NCBI RefSeq assembly: GCF_020921035.1
Contig: NC_063157.1
Coordinates: forward strand, 21,903,015-21,967,014
Length of the DNA stretch: 64,000 bases
Source: Rhodamnia argentea
Lineage: Eukaryota; Streptophyta; Magnoliopsida; Myrtales; Myrtaceae
Reading direction: 5' to 3'
The translations under genes and the position numbers were made by a program. Below the pieces are notes generated by a model. The model did no database searches. It saw only the letters and a list, made by a program, of their open reading frames with translations, and was not told where the DNA came from. This document shows, piece after piece, positions 1 to 12,717 of this stretch (position 1 is its first letter; each line of letters begins with the position of its first letter).

Positions 1-57
1 CCATAACCGAATGTTAGCAGTACACTGAACCTCTTTTCTCAAATTGTGATTGTGTAG

Positions 58-2578
58 GTTTGTCTGTACAAGTTGATTAATAATAGTTCAGACGAATCAA
101 CCCTGCACATTGTGACAGAAACAGAGAATAAAGGTATGATAGTAGAGTACTTGTGACTTGTTAAACAGTTTGAATCTATGCGAACGCTTCGAATGTTTCT
201 TAAAGAAAGCTTCATGACTAGCCACTATATGAAGAAGCCGTGGATTTTGGAGGTGTATGAAACAGGTTGAAGGAACCATGCAGCATATTCTTTTACCCTT
301 TTGTGAAAGCACTAAGCAATTAGGGTGCATGTGGAAGCATCCCAAAGATATTTCAACATTTTACATGCCCCAAGATTAGCGAAAGCTGGTGATGGGGGTG
401 CATAACCTTCCTAATAAGAATTTCTTTAAAAGGCAAAATGGCCATCTCACATATCAACGTCTCCCGCCCATGGTTGACTGTTCTATCGGAGGTTTTGATT
501 CACAACATTATCTAGTTTGAAAGATGGGAGTAACCCTTTAAGAAGTAACTCTCTGGTCTTAACTTATGAAAGCATGCAATATCTGTGGACTCTAAATAAT
601 CACGCCCCCGGTTGGCAGTAGCAATTTGCCTGTACTTATACCCATCTAACTTGCTGAGCTAAGGTGTCGGTACTCATTTGAATGCTATTGTGTGTGTAAC
701 GGTCTGCAACTTTTGTGCAGTTCAAAATTTAGTCCAAGAGGATGGGCCACAGTGCATAGCCATACTTTCTTTACTCAATTCTTCCATTGGCACTCTAAAA
801 TTTGGAAATTCTGGAACCAAACTTCTTGTTGGATTTGAATGTGGCCAGGTGTGGATCATGAATTGAGCCTTTGATGATTTCGCCATCTTTCATGTCCATT
901 GGGTTCACTATTTTACTTTTCCATCTTGGTTTTCAGGTGGCAGTGTTTGATACTAGCACTATGTCAGTTCTGTTTGTCACGGACAGGGCATCAGACTCAA
1001 GTTCCCCAGTCATTTCTCTAGTTGTGAGTACATTTGCAGAATGTAGCGAATTGGTAAACGGTCTGAGTGAATCTGAAGGCAGAGATCTAAGAAATCCTGA
1101 AGAGCCACCTTTATTCATATTGACTAGAAATGCACATCTTGCAATATTGGATAGTTCCAATGGTGATATCATCGGCTCTCAGTGGTTCCACTCTGGAAAT
1201 AACCACACTGCTATATCTCTGCATATAATAGGCAAGAAATTTTCATTTGTGAAGAAGATTAACTTTAGGCAATTCTTTAGTGGCAATTTCCTGAAAGTTA
1301 TTTCAACTTTGAACACAGAAAGCAGTCATCTTGTTTCTGAAGTCTCTCTTGACTCTCATCCGGTGAACTTGTCAGAGGACGGTGAAGTCAAAGAGGGAAA
1401 TGCAGGTTCTAAGTTTGACCAGGGAAGTAATCCCCTAATATCTGAATCAGCAGCCTGCTCTCAAGCTACCCCTCTTGGACTGGGACCAAGATTGTTTGTT
1501 TTACTCTGCTGTGAAGATATAATAAGCTTACATCCTTTGACATCTGCTACTGAGGTGCAATCTATTTAACTTATCATCACCTCCAGTAGTGCTCTTTAAT
1601 GTGGAAGTTTGTTAACTGGCAGTCTTGCAGATTGACAATAACTTCATTCGACAAGTCAACCTCGTAAAACCATGTTGTTGGACAACAGTCCTGAAAAAAG
1701 ACGAGAAGGATTCTGGATTAGTAATTGTTTATCAGACTGGAGACATTGAAATAAGGTAAGGTGACCATTTGTATCTCTCCCTTAATGTTGCTGCTTGGGA
1801 ATCTGCTGTAAGGTGGACAATCTTGACCAGCAGTAGTGGTTGCTGAGTTCCGAATTGTTTTGCCTCCCTATACTTTCCATTTGGTAGTGTGTTTTGGCAA
1901 AGAATCTCCGGTGATGAGATTTTTCTGATGGAAATGATCATTTATGGACAGGTCTTTGTTAAACTTGGAAGTGGTGGCAGAAAGCTCTTTGATGTCCATT
2001 CTGAGGTGGAGCTTTAAGACCAACATGGATAAAATGATGTCCTCAGGTGGCAATGGGAAAATTGCCCTGGTCAGTTCTTTTCTGGAGTTTAGAATACGAC
2101 TCCCTAATTCTCTTTAAATATCAGTACCTGGTACAGAATTGTGATTTTTCTTAGCCTAGATCCTTTGAAAGAGGAGAAAGAATTCTTCATCATCAGAACT
2201 CTCATTTTCATCTTTAACAAGATCTGAATATGATACACTGAGATATTTTATTGAACCGGAGCATGAGCTTAATTCGGTAGAGCTACTTTTTCAATCTTAA
2301 AATGGACATTTATAGATGTTGAGAGAGTTTTCAAGGGAAAGCTTGAGGTGAAGAAACTTTACGGGATTTATCCCAGGAATCTGATCAATCCTATCCAGGT
2401 ACCAGGCAATGACAAACAACTTAGATGGAGTAAGGAGATGCTTCAAAAGGAAGAACTAGCTTTGAAATGGTCTTGATGGTTCTTCTCGCTCATGATGACA
2501 TTTTTCTTTTTTCTAGGTCAATGGTTGTGAGTTTGCATTCATATCCTTATCAGCTCACGAAAATGACTTGAGGTCTCT

Positions 2579-2629
<51 letters not shown>

Positions 2630-4244
2630 CACCCACTTAAGCATTCTTGTGATCTTGTAGGATTCCTGATTCCTTGCCTTGCCTCCATGATGATGTCGTC
2701 GCAGCTGCTGTAGGTGCAAGCACAAATTTATCTCCAGATCAGAAGAAATTGCAGGTTGCCTTTTTACTTCTCTGTTTGGTTAACAAATGAATACATCTGA
2801 ATCTAAGAACTATAGCTGCAGGGAACTGCCGGTCGAGGGGTTTTTGGCGGTATTATTAAGGGCCTCAAAGTGGGTGAAGTTGACGATAATTCTTATCTTA
2901 GTGAAGCGGGTTCAAATGATCCTTTACTTCTCGAAGGCATATTTTCTGAGCCTCTAACGTTGAGGACTTCCATTCCAAATCCGACCGCTCATGATGGAGT
3001 CATTGAGCTAAATATAGGTCAGAGATCTCACTTCAACCTCATTCCTAGCTTGATGACCTTTCTTTGCCCCTCCTCCTTGACATTCAACTTATTACTGCAG
3101 ATGATATTGAAATTGATGAACCCGCGACTGTCTCATCATCATCTCATCAAACCAAGCATGATGAAAGTGGTAGAACATAATTTCTTTAAGCTACAATAGT
3201 TCTTTGTATTTGAAGGCAGTTTTAATAGTACGATTTTTGCCTTGCAGCAAGAAAGGGGGAGAGGGAAAGATTATTTGAGGGTGCTAGTGCTGATACAAAA
3301 CCAAGACCCAGAACTCGTGAAGAAATTATTGCCAAATATAGGAAAACAGGGGTAAATTGATTTGAGTTGGTGGTCTAGATTATCTCAGTGCTCTAGTACT
3401 TTACATAACTTACACTAGGTGTATTTCAGGATGCCTCTTCAGCAGCATTACAAGCTCGGGATAAACTTGTCCAACGCCAAGAGAAGCTTGAGGTAGGATT
3501 TTTTTCTTTCTTTCCGTTTCTGTATTCATAAATTCGATAAAGCCCTTTTGAGAAGCAATTTAAGCTTGAGGAGACCTGATATATTTCATTTCGAAACATT
3601 TAGTATTTGACGAGGACCTTTTGTTTGCTCTTTCTATCCCCCTCTCTGGCTAAACCGCGCCCCCGCTTTCAAGCTTTCACCTAAAATCCTCCACCCAGCA
3701 TGTTGATAACTGCACGTGTGAATGATTACTACTAAATTATCCATCTACTTTTGCTTCAACGTTTTTGGACAATTGATTCTTGCTGTTTAACTTTTTAGAT
3801 GTGGTTGTCCCAGGATGGATAACAGTGTTGTCTTCGCATGAAGGGCCCTAAGTTATACTGTAGAAGAGTGTAGAGTAGTCCTAGATCACCTTGAATAACT
3901 GTTAAAATCTTAATGGGCCAAAAGAGTAGATAGTAGATTGTTGAGTTGGAGAATTGTCAATGGAGCAGCTAAAATACTTAAGAGGATTCGGTTTTGAGTT
4001 GGCTCTAGAATTAACTTTTCTCATCACCATCTCTGCAATACGTTCCTCTAGACAGAGTCCTTCTATATGGTGGGAGTCTTGTACCTTTGGAACAAATATG
4101 CTAATGCTAAGAATTTGTTGCCATCTTTAACAGAGGATTAGCAGACGAACTGAAGAGCTGCAAAATGGAGCTGAAGACTTTGCCTCCATGGCGAGTGAAC
4201 TTGCAAAGAGAATGGAAAACCGCAAATGGTGGAATATGTTCTAA
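58..4244 (+). CDS. Tomosyn-like WD40/R-SNARE protein (syntaxin-binding protein 5 family), 3' part
   Basis: The gene enters from the left edge, so only the C-terminal 585 residues are visible. Exons: 58-133, 721-848, 937-1554, 1631-1755, 1952-2069, 2517-2572, 2661-2754, 2822-3017, 3101-3169, 3248-3351, 3430-3492, 4134-4244; they sum to 586 codons with the stop. The protein starts in the late beta-propeller part (GFECGQVAVFD, then a long variable loop) and ends in a coiled R-SNARE-like segment: ARDKLVQRQEKLERISRR, then a stretch ending RKWWNMF. Family knowledge: tomosyn/Lgl proteins use this tail to bind syntaxins and restrain SNARE assembly in exocytosis; plants have TYN-type homologues. The residues around 1225-1300 (GKKFSFVKKINF) look unlike the family and may be a lineage insertion or a missed intron. 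Start and upstream exons lie outside the window. Confidence 0.88.
2573..2626 (+). repeat. (CT)n microsatellite at the start of a tomosyn-like intron
   Basis: Uninterrupted CT run of more than 40 bases beginning a few bases after the splice donor GTCTCT. It is likely length-polymorphic and could act as a pyrimidine-rich splicing element. Confidence 0.9.
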
Positions 4245-6650
4245 ATGGGTATTAATATATGTTGTGCACCAACCAATACCTACTGCAATCTTAATTAGTT
4301 GTCCTGGGCTTTCTTTGATAGCCAGCAAAGGCAAAGCCGTATTGTTTATAGATATTATAGCTTCCCTCCATTCATGTACAGTATAAGAACGCAAACAGGG
4401 GGGCAACGGGGAATAAGTTTTGTTAAAGTATGTTATTTATGTAATTCTGTGAATCAATATCTACAAATGTAAATAAATCTCCTCTCTTTTTTAGGATCTT
4501 GATTTTCAATGATCCTGTCTGCTTGTAAAGAGGCTTGCCTCAAGTAAAATTTGCTAAATAATGAATAGAAAACCGAGATTTTTTTCCGTTTCTCATGCCA
4601 AAAAAAAAAAAAAAGGGATTCCATCTTGCGATCTTAATTTTGTAGTCCAGAAGTGTTGGATGTTACGGGTGACTTATGGCCGGATGCCCGTTCAATTTTG
4701 TCCATCTCTAACCTTTGCATTCTGGGTTGTGTGGCTCACCCCTCACGAAACAAGAGTTCAAGCTCTGTTTTAATTTTCTTCCCTTCTTCGAGTGCGGATT
4801 TGGGAAAGTTGTGATGGTAACACTTGAAGTTTTATGCATCCCTCGATCTATTGCAAGGACTTGTTCGGTATGACTGAGCGTCCTAATCCTTGTTCTGCGA
4901 AGAATGGTTGAATTTCCTTCTGTCTTGGTTAAATTGGTGCAGAGATCCAGTCATTTGTTGGTACAATCTGTATAGGTGATGTTCACAGCGTCATCCCAGA
5001 AGTTAATTGATATGCATTTCGCTTGCTTTGGTGGAAAAGGATCTCCATGACCAGCAGAGGGAAGACGGTGTTCGCCAGTATGAACACCCCCAAAAAAATT
5101 TATCGATCAGGACATGAATCCGTCTACTTTCTCCGACCAGAATGTGAGAAACGTGGTCCTGTTTCATACCGCGTTTGACTTTTCCACAGAGTCATTGCGG
5201 TGGACTCGGAATGAACCTCAACTTTACGACTAACTTTTGATGCCTAAACATTTCATCACGGCAGATTGGTTTAGGTTCCGTCCTACTTTTCATACATCCG
5301 CGTTCTTCGCGTCCTACTATTCAATTCATAGGACTCTCGTACGAGAGATGTGATGTGATGTGAGCAAGTGGACGGATTCTTGCGTTTCTTAATGACACAA
5401 ATATAGTATACGATGACGAGTAGTGGTGTCGACTTTGTATTATTTGAATGGATTTCTTGCTAGTTCTTGGTCAATTTTTTTTTTTTTTTTGGTAAGGTAG
5501 TTCTCGGTCAATTGACGAATAGATTAATTGCAAAAGCCCACTACACGACATAAGATATACCAGTACGTCGTGACGAATCAACAATATTTTGATCATTTTA
5601 TGGGAAGATATTGCGACCATGATGGAGCATAATCGTGACATATGAATCACGAAGGATACGTGGAGATATCTATAGAGAGAGTGCATCCGATTATATTAGT
5701 AAAGGAAAATTCTCAAATGAGGGAATTTGAAGAAGGGTAGGGAAATAGTAGTATCATAAGAAAAAAAAAATTCCAATTCACCAAAAAGAAAAGAAAAGAA
5801 AAGAGAAGGTTCTTTAATGCCAAAAATTACATCCTATAATGACAGTCAAGTTACCCTAATTGCGTTACTGGATACAAGTGCCCCATTCTACAGAAGTTTT
5901 ATTGCAAAAATATATGTACCCTTACCATCTATACTGCTCTCTTAACAGCACAAAAAAAAAAAATTATCAAATCACGAAATTCATTTCTCAAAGTTGAATT
6001 GCGACACTCATGAAGGGAGCTTTTTTCTTCAAGTATGAAGAACTCTCGGCTTTATTCGTATGATTTGGTAATCTCATTCTTTCAAGAGCTTAATTATGAA
6101 GACGACATCATCAGGTACACCGACATATCGATACGTAATGAACGATAATAGTTTCCTATAGTTGTTGGAGTTTAAACAAGATGAGCAAATCCCGTAGAAA
6201 GGGTCAAAAGATGAGAATTTGGAGAGTTGGCGAGCTCTGACTCCTCTAATCTATGACGACTGTGACTTAGAAGAAAAAGCAACTCCCATGAATATCATAT
6301 GCTTTTGAAGTGTGACTTCCTTCCTGGAATGAGCTTCGCGTTCATCACATTGAACACCCCATCGAGGATTTTAAGAAAACCGTACGACTCCCATGCCATC
6401 GATGTTTGAAAAGCAGCCCTAAGAAAGTAAAAGCGGCTGTATACATCTGACTTGGAGACCCATCTGCACGAGCCAGATTTGACCACGTCAGACGCCTCCC
6501 CCTGCCTTTCCTCACGTGCGGGGGCCACCTCCAAAGAAGCGGTGGTCAAGGTGGGAATCGATATGTCTTTTGCATCCCCACTTCTCGGCAGCGGTTCACA
6601 ACCCCTGCACTCGTCCAATGAGAATCAACGTCCAATCTACCGACCCACCG
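4245..6650. other. Intergenic region, no gene seen
   Basis: Contains the 3' flank of the tomosyn-like gene (AT-rich, polyA runs near 4602 and 5477) and unremarkable AT-rich sequence. The short open frames here lack splice partners or family motifs. The right end is the FAD7/8 promoter. Confidence 0.6.
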
Positions 6651-6700
6651 CCCGTTCATTGTAATTTATAGGTGATTAAAGACGGCCTTGTACCATGTAA
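6513..6700 (+). promoter_or_regulatory. Putative promoter of the omega-3 desaturase, with a G-box
   Basis: A palindromic CACGTG (6513-6518) lies about 470 bp before the start codon, and a TATA-like TTTATA lies near 6664. G-boxes are bound by bZIP/bHLH factors in light and stress responses, which fits plastid desaturase genes, but the role here is inferred. An ATGTAA start-stop pair at 6695-6700 would be a minimal upstream ORF if it lies within the transcript. Confidence 0.35.
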
Positions 6701-6753
6701 TTGAGCATCTCAGATCAGAAGGGACAGAACAGAACAGAGCCAGTTGCCCACAG

Positions 6754-6754
6754 A

Positions 6755-6786
<32 letters not shown>
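6754..6786 (+). repeat. (GA)n tract in the probable 5' UTR of the desaturase
   Basis: GA-rich run about 200 bp upstream of the start codon. GA/CT tracts in leaders are common in plants and can be bound by GAGA-binding (BBR/BPC) proteins. Confidence 0.8.
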
Positions 6787-6787
<1 letters not shown>

Positions 6788-6986
6788 GGAGAGGACAAAC
6801 AAGCTGCAAAATTTCTTGTGCTTTAATAGCTGGTTGTGGAGGAGAGGAGCCCTTGAGTTATCTCCTCGTATCCCTTGCTTCCCTCTAAAGTTTAAAGCTT
6901 TAACGTTATCTCCCTCCCTCCCTCTGATAAATCAGAGGGAGACCTAGAAAGCGGAAACCAAGCATTTCTTTGCTTCTGGGTCTCCA

Positions 6987-9453
6987 ATGGCAAGCTGGGT
7001 GCTATCAGAATGTGGCCTTAAACCCCTCCCCAGGATATATGCTAACCCCAGAACTGGCCTCACATCTGGCAGCACCACAGTTTCAGCCAGGATCAGACCT
7101 TTTCAATCGTGCAAGAAGCATACTCTTGGCCCTTCACCGAAGGCCTTGAGCGGGTCAAGGGAAAGAAACTGGGGGCTGAATGTAAGCACACCAGTGAAAC
7201 CCGCGTCCCTTGAAGAGGTAGCACACGAAGAAAATGGAATCAATGGGCTCAGCGAAGTGCCAGGTCGGTTCGACCCCAGCGCACCTCCCCCTTTCAAGTT
7301 GGCCGATATCAGAGCAGCCATTCCGAAGCATTGTTGGGTGAAGGACCCGTGGAGGTCAATGAGCTATGTGGTGAGAGATGTGGCGGTGGTTCTTGGATTG
7401 GCTGCTGTTGCTGCTTATTTCAACAACTGGGTTGTTTGGCCTCTCTACTGGTTTGCTCAGGGAACTATGTTCTGGGGTCTCTTTGTTCTCGGCCATGATT
7501 GGTAATCATCACAAACACTTTTTCAATTCTTGAATTGTGGAAGAAAACGAATGACTTTGAGCAAGAATCTTCTATCTTGAAGCCGTTGTAATGTTCTTTT
7601 CAACCCACTGAAATGGGATCTTTTTGGCAACTCTGATTTAATTGAATGTGTGTGGACATTTCCACGATTAACATAAGATGTTATTTCTGTTTGCTTTGAG
7701 AATACTTTGCTGTAGAGTACATGAATGTTCAGACATCTTGCATTGGGAATTAGTTTCATATCTGTTTTGTAAAAAGTTTTGTGCTTGTGATGTGCAGTGG
7801 TCATGGCAGTTTCTCCAATAATCCGAAGCTAAACAGTGTGGTTGGACATTTGCTTCATTCTTCAATCCTTGTCCCGTATCATGGATGGTCAGTTACTAAA
7901 GATTTCTGGCTCATTCTGAATTGAATAGACGTCCTGCTTCAATAAATTGTCTGATCACCAATTTGGCCTCATCCTCCATGAAAACTGCAGGAGAATTAGC
8001 CACAGAACTCACCACCAGAACCACGGACACGTCGAGAACGATGAATCGTGGCATCCGGTAATTTAAAGATGGGAAATTTCTTCCCTTTGCTGTCCATTTG
8101 GTTTCTGTAAATGTAGTAACAAGCTTTTTCTTTGAATCGTTTCTTCAGTTGTCGGAGAGGATATATAATAGTCTGGACAATGTCACCAAATTGCTGCGGT
8201 TCACCTTGCCATTCCCCATGTTGGCTTATCCTATCTATCTGGTAAAGCCCTTCTCTTCGGGTATCTGCTAATATTGGGGGACTAATAATTTGCTGTTTCC
8301 TAGTATGATAGTTGATTGGCCTGTTTTTCTAAGTTGTTTGTATGTTGGTGATGTTTGATGTGATGATGGAATCGCCAGTGGAGTCGAAGTCCTGGAAAGA
8401 AAGGCTCTCATTACAACCCGAACAGCGACTTATTTGTCCCGAACGAGAGAAAAGATGTGATCACATCGACTGCTTGTTGGACTGCAATGGTTGCAATCCT
8501 TGCATGCCTTGCCTTTGTTATGGGCCCCATTCAGCTGCTTAAGCTCTATGGTGTTCCTTACTTTGTAAGCTCTCTCTCTCTCCCTTTCTCTTTCTCTCTG
8601 TCTGATTGTGTGCGTTTCTTTTCTAAGTGTTTAATGAGATTCTGATCCTGAATTTGGGTGCAGACATTTGTGGCCTGGTTGGATTTGGTGACTTATTTGC
8701 ATCACCATGGCCATGACGAGAAATTGCCATGGTACCGGGGCGAGGTAAAACTTTTGGATTCTCTCTACTTTTTAACCTCCAACTTAGGAGAGCTGGTAAT
8801 TCGATCTTTGCTTGTCGTGATATTGACTTCGAGCTAAAGTTGTTTATGTCGTGCTCGATTCATGGTCTTGTATACTAGAGAGAGACAGAGAGAGAGAGAG
8901 ATTTGTTGTAGTGGTTGGTAGAGAGTAGCAGATTGAGGTTCATTCGCTGTTATAGATATCATTTGGGTAAAGCCGATAAATTTTTGGTTCTCTGGACCAC
9001 AGGAATGGAGTTATCTGAGAGGAGGGCTCACAACCCTTGACCGTGATTATGGATGGATCAACAACGTCCACCATGACATTGGGACCCATGTCATTCATCA
9101 CCTCTTCCCTCAGATTCCACACTACCACTTAATAGAAGCAGTAAGTGACTAGCATTTTGACTTTTCCTTCTCTTTTGGCTAAATCATTGATCACTTGTCA
9201 GTAATTATTCCACTTCCACTGCAAGATGATCTCTGATATTGTTGGCTTCATCCATTTGCAGACTGAAGCAGCTAAGCCAGTGCTTGGCAAGTACTACAGA
9301 GAACCAAAGAAATCTGGGCCTCTCCCACTTCACTTGCTCAAGGTCCTTACAAAGAGCATGAAGGAGGACCACTATGTGAGTGATTCTGGAGATATTGTGT
9401 ACTACCGAACAGACCCTAAGCTCAGTGGGTCTAACTCAAACATTCGAGGATGA
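6987..9453 (+). CDS. FAD7: Chloroplast omega-3 fatty acid desaturase (FAD7/FAD8 type)
   Basis: Introduces the omega-3 double bond into 16:2 and 18:2 acyl chains of plastid glycerolipids, giving 16:3 and 18:3; 18:3 also feeds jasmonate synthesis. Eight exons: 6987-7501, 7798-7887, 7991-8057, 8149-8241, 8379-8564, 8664-8744, 9003-9140, 9262-9453, encoding 453 residues, close to the family's ~445-455. All three di-iron histidine boxes are present: HDCGH (170-174, split by intron 1), HRTHH (206-210) and HVIHH (373-377). The N-terminus is rich in Ser/Arg and poor in acid, as for a plastid transit peptide, and the start CCAATGGC has good context. The transit peptide separates it from the ER enzyme FAD3. 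FAD7 and the cold-responsive FAD8 cannot be told apart from sequence alone, so the symbol is approximate. Confidence 0.95.
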
Positions 9454-10113
9454 AGATGAAGTGGTCTTTCCTGGTACCCAAAACCAATGCCAGAGCTTCC
9501 TGATATATGACAATTCTTTCAGACCATCCATTTAGCGTCCCACCTTTATCCATCTAGACATGTAAACTATTTTGCCGCCATCCATTCTTTTCTGTAACCA
9601 ACAATGGAGAGCCAGATGTTTCTGAAGATTTTTTTTAAGGTATCTCTCTTGTTGCACAGGGATTATAAAGTTTGTCTTATGTAATTGGAGGGAAAGAACA
9701 TCCCTCCCTTTCTTAAGTGAAAAAGACAAGAAGTTCTTTCCTCATCATTAGCCATGCATGGCGGCTTGCATGATTATTTGCCGGGTACCCCTCAGGTAAC
9801 CTTTTGAAGAACCACTGTTAACAGTTAAGTAATGGCTCTCAATCCGTCTATTATCTAATATTCATGTCACTTCCATCTCTAGATAAAATAATTCCCTTAA
9901 TTGGCTCGCATAGATTGACAGAAAGGGGCTGTTAAGAGGGAATCGTTCATCATTCACATAAAAATAAAAAAGTTACTGAGAGTAATCGGAGACTAGAAAC
10001 AGAGCACTTTCCATTGAGAATGAAAATGTTCCAAAGAGGGAAAAATTGAAATCTATACGTCTCAAGACCAAATCTGTAGACAAAGAGCTCTATATTGCCC
10101 TAGTCCTCATCAA
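9454..10113. other. Convergent 3' flanks of FAD7-like and PAI genes
   Basis: About 660 bp between the stop codons of two genes that converge. It should contain both 3' UTRs. AT-rich, no open frame with recognisable features. Confidence 0.6.
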
Positions 10114-12661
10114 TCAACGACGCATGGAATTTACGGCTTTCATGAATGAGGATATCCGCAACAAATCCTTCTGGATGCCATCTGAAGCGCAAATTCCACT
10201 GCTAACATCGACACCATGAGGTTTGAGAGTGGTCAGAGCTTCACAAACATTGTCAGGATTTATCCCTCCAGCCAGGAGCCACCCATGCTTACTTCTGATT
10301 TCTGGTAACTTAAACCGGCCCCAATTAAATCCTTCGCCACTGCCAGCAAAATTCAGAAATAAGCAAATGGAATGAGTTCACCACATGCAGTAATATGCTG
10401 ACAGAAGGGACAAAAAGAACACTTGCTTTTCCCCTCCACAAGCAGCACACGGGCTCATACTTGCTCATTCCATGCACCAATATGCACAGGAACACCCATA
10501 CATGCACTTCAAATATCATCACGGTTGGAGAACCCCACATGAAGAAATTGATAACAAGGCCTCCAGTGAGATAATATAATTTTTGCTAAGCAAGAATGCT
10601 TCTGCCAATTGCTAACTAAGAATGCGTACGAGAACTGCTCTTACCTGCCACCTTGGGCACTATCGACCAGGATCCAATCAACTAGAGAAGATTCTCCATC
10701 AGAAATCTGATTCAAAAGGTGGCCTTCTTCATGTGCATGGAGAACATAGATTATCTGTTTCTCTTGGGCTAAAACTGAAAAGGCTGCCCGAGAACCGTTC
10801 CCATGAAGCTGTGCCACTTCAAAATGTTACCAGGTCACAAGTTGTCACATTTAAGACAAGATTGTCAGGATCAGATGGGCATGTACCTGAACATATTCAA
10901 GATTCGTTGCATCAGAAGCTTTTAGTATGGTGTCAGCATCATCATCCACAAAGACACCAACTGGCAGAGCCCCATATTCTCTTGCGACTTTTGAAATCTC
11001 CTTGGCCGTTGAAAGTGATATGGAACGCTTTGAGTTTGGCCATAGAATCATTCCAATAAAATCCGCACCAGCTTCTGCGGCAGCGGCGGCATCTCTAGGT
11101 GATGTGATTCCACACATCTTTACCAGAGGCCACCTGGTTTTTTTATCCTCATCTATCGAGGAGGCTTCAGTTGTCAACTGAGCAAAACTGCAAGTAACTT
11201 TACCTTTCATATATGTCCTATCTCTTGACGAAACCCATTCAGCGAGTTTTGAACCTACAAATACATAAACAAGACAAAAGTGAATAAATATATTGAATAA
11301 CTTGCACAGATTTACTACTAAACTAGGGGAATTCTAAACAGATATATGTGTATATGTTTAATGAATGTGCATAAAGAGAGAGATGAAGAGAGCAAAGACG
11401 GTGCTGAACTTGAACTTTTGGAATAACAAAGTGAGTACTATAATATTCTCATGGGTTGGACATTATCTGAAAACACATACCTGGGATTTGTGTCCTCGGT
11501 GTAATTACAACTTTGGGTTGAACGTACCCGGCTGCTAACCCTGGGAACAGCAAATTATGAAAGTAGAGCGTTACAGTTTCATCCTCTAGACGTGGTAATG
11601 ACATAAAATCACCAACATAACATGGTCACTCATTGCAGGGGACAGAGAGATGAGTTTGTCTGGTATTCTCGAGTCTAATTTTACAGACAGATTGTAAATG
11701 GTGATTCAAATGCCTGATATTTTACATTGTCAAGCTAACATTGCATATTCTGGCACTGATACTTTTTTGAAAAAGTGAAAAGAATGCCTCATGCTAAACA
11801 TAAACAAGAGCTTCCATTTAGATGATAGTCGATCCAACAAAAGAAAATGCCAATTCTTGTTATCTAGGCACTCCAACGAAGCTCAGAACTTTCTGCAGTT
11901 GAAAATGCAGCTTCCTGTGACATCTTTTAGTGAAAGTCGAATGTGGTAGCTCTAATATTCCCAATGTAAATATGCCTATATAAGGTTATAAACTCCTTCA
12001 AGAAACGATCACTCCCACACATATGAGGAGGGCCATTTGAATACTCGAGCTAACATTTTAAAATTTTCATGACTATAACCATATAAGCACGCAGACAAAC
12101 ATAGGGGAAGTTCATCTAACTCAACGCGAAACAGAGGGGATATCTATGAGTTATGCGTGAGGCATAGGATGAGGACTGACATCACAATACTATTCCTCTC
12201 CTACATTGACCAAAAAGGCTATAATGTACTTGAGAGAGAAGCGTCGTAGAAGTCATTCTAAGTTTCCTGGATAGATTTTGGACACCGCTCCCCAAAAAAA
12301 AAGCATGAAAAATGGAAACCAAGAACGCTTCTTCATGAAAAAGCACAATGACAATTTCACGCCCGTTTCCTTCTTAGTCACATTGACGTCCCCCTCCCCA
12401 TCCTAAGACTAGCAAATAACACATTCGTTCACACCAAAAACCCAAAAAGAGAGCAGGATAAAAAGGATGCCCATCAACGCAACGTCTCTCGGGATATTCA
12501 GCAAACACTTGGTGTGCAACTAAGAACGACATCGGCACCGGCGCAATCATTCTGCATCTGGTGTATAAAGGAACATCGCGAGCTCTTGACGAGCTAAAGA
12601 AAGCTAAGAACGTCAGACCCACGATAAATCCATCGCATTGCGAGCGCGCCGGCGCTATCGC

Positions 12662-12710
<49 letters not shown>

Positions 12711-12717
12711 GGATCAT
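10114..12717 (-). CDS. PAI1: Phosphoribosylanthranilate isomerase, plastid (tryptophan biosynthesis)
   Basis: Catalyses the Amadori rearrangement of N-(5-phosphoribosyl)anthranilate, the third step of tryptophan synthesis, in the plastid. Exons on the minus strand, 5' to 3': 12717-12708, 11540-11481, 11254-10887, 10808-10645, 10339-10114; together 275 residues, the usual plant length. Visible motifs of the TrpF barrel: VKMCGITSP with the catalytic Cys near residue 71, [40 protein letters not shown] with the catalytic Asp near 195, and a phosphate-binding end [10 protein letters not shown] and DVSSGIC. The first coding exon holds only ten nucleotides (M-I-P-G); it is in phase and its donor directly abuts a CT run, but this start is the least certain part. 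Exons 2-5 are firm. Confidence 0.92.
12664..12706 (-). repeat. (CT)n microsatellite at the first PAI intron donor
   Basis: GA run on the plus strand; on the coding strand it is a CT tract that begins within the donor GTCTCT of the first PAI intron. Confidence 0.85.
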
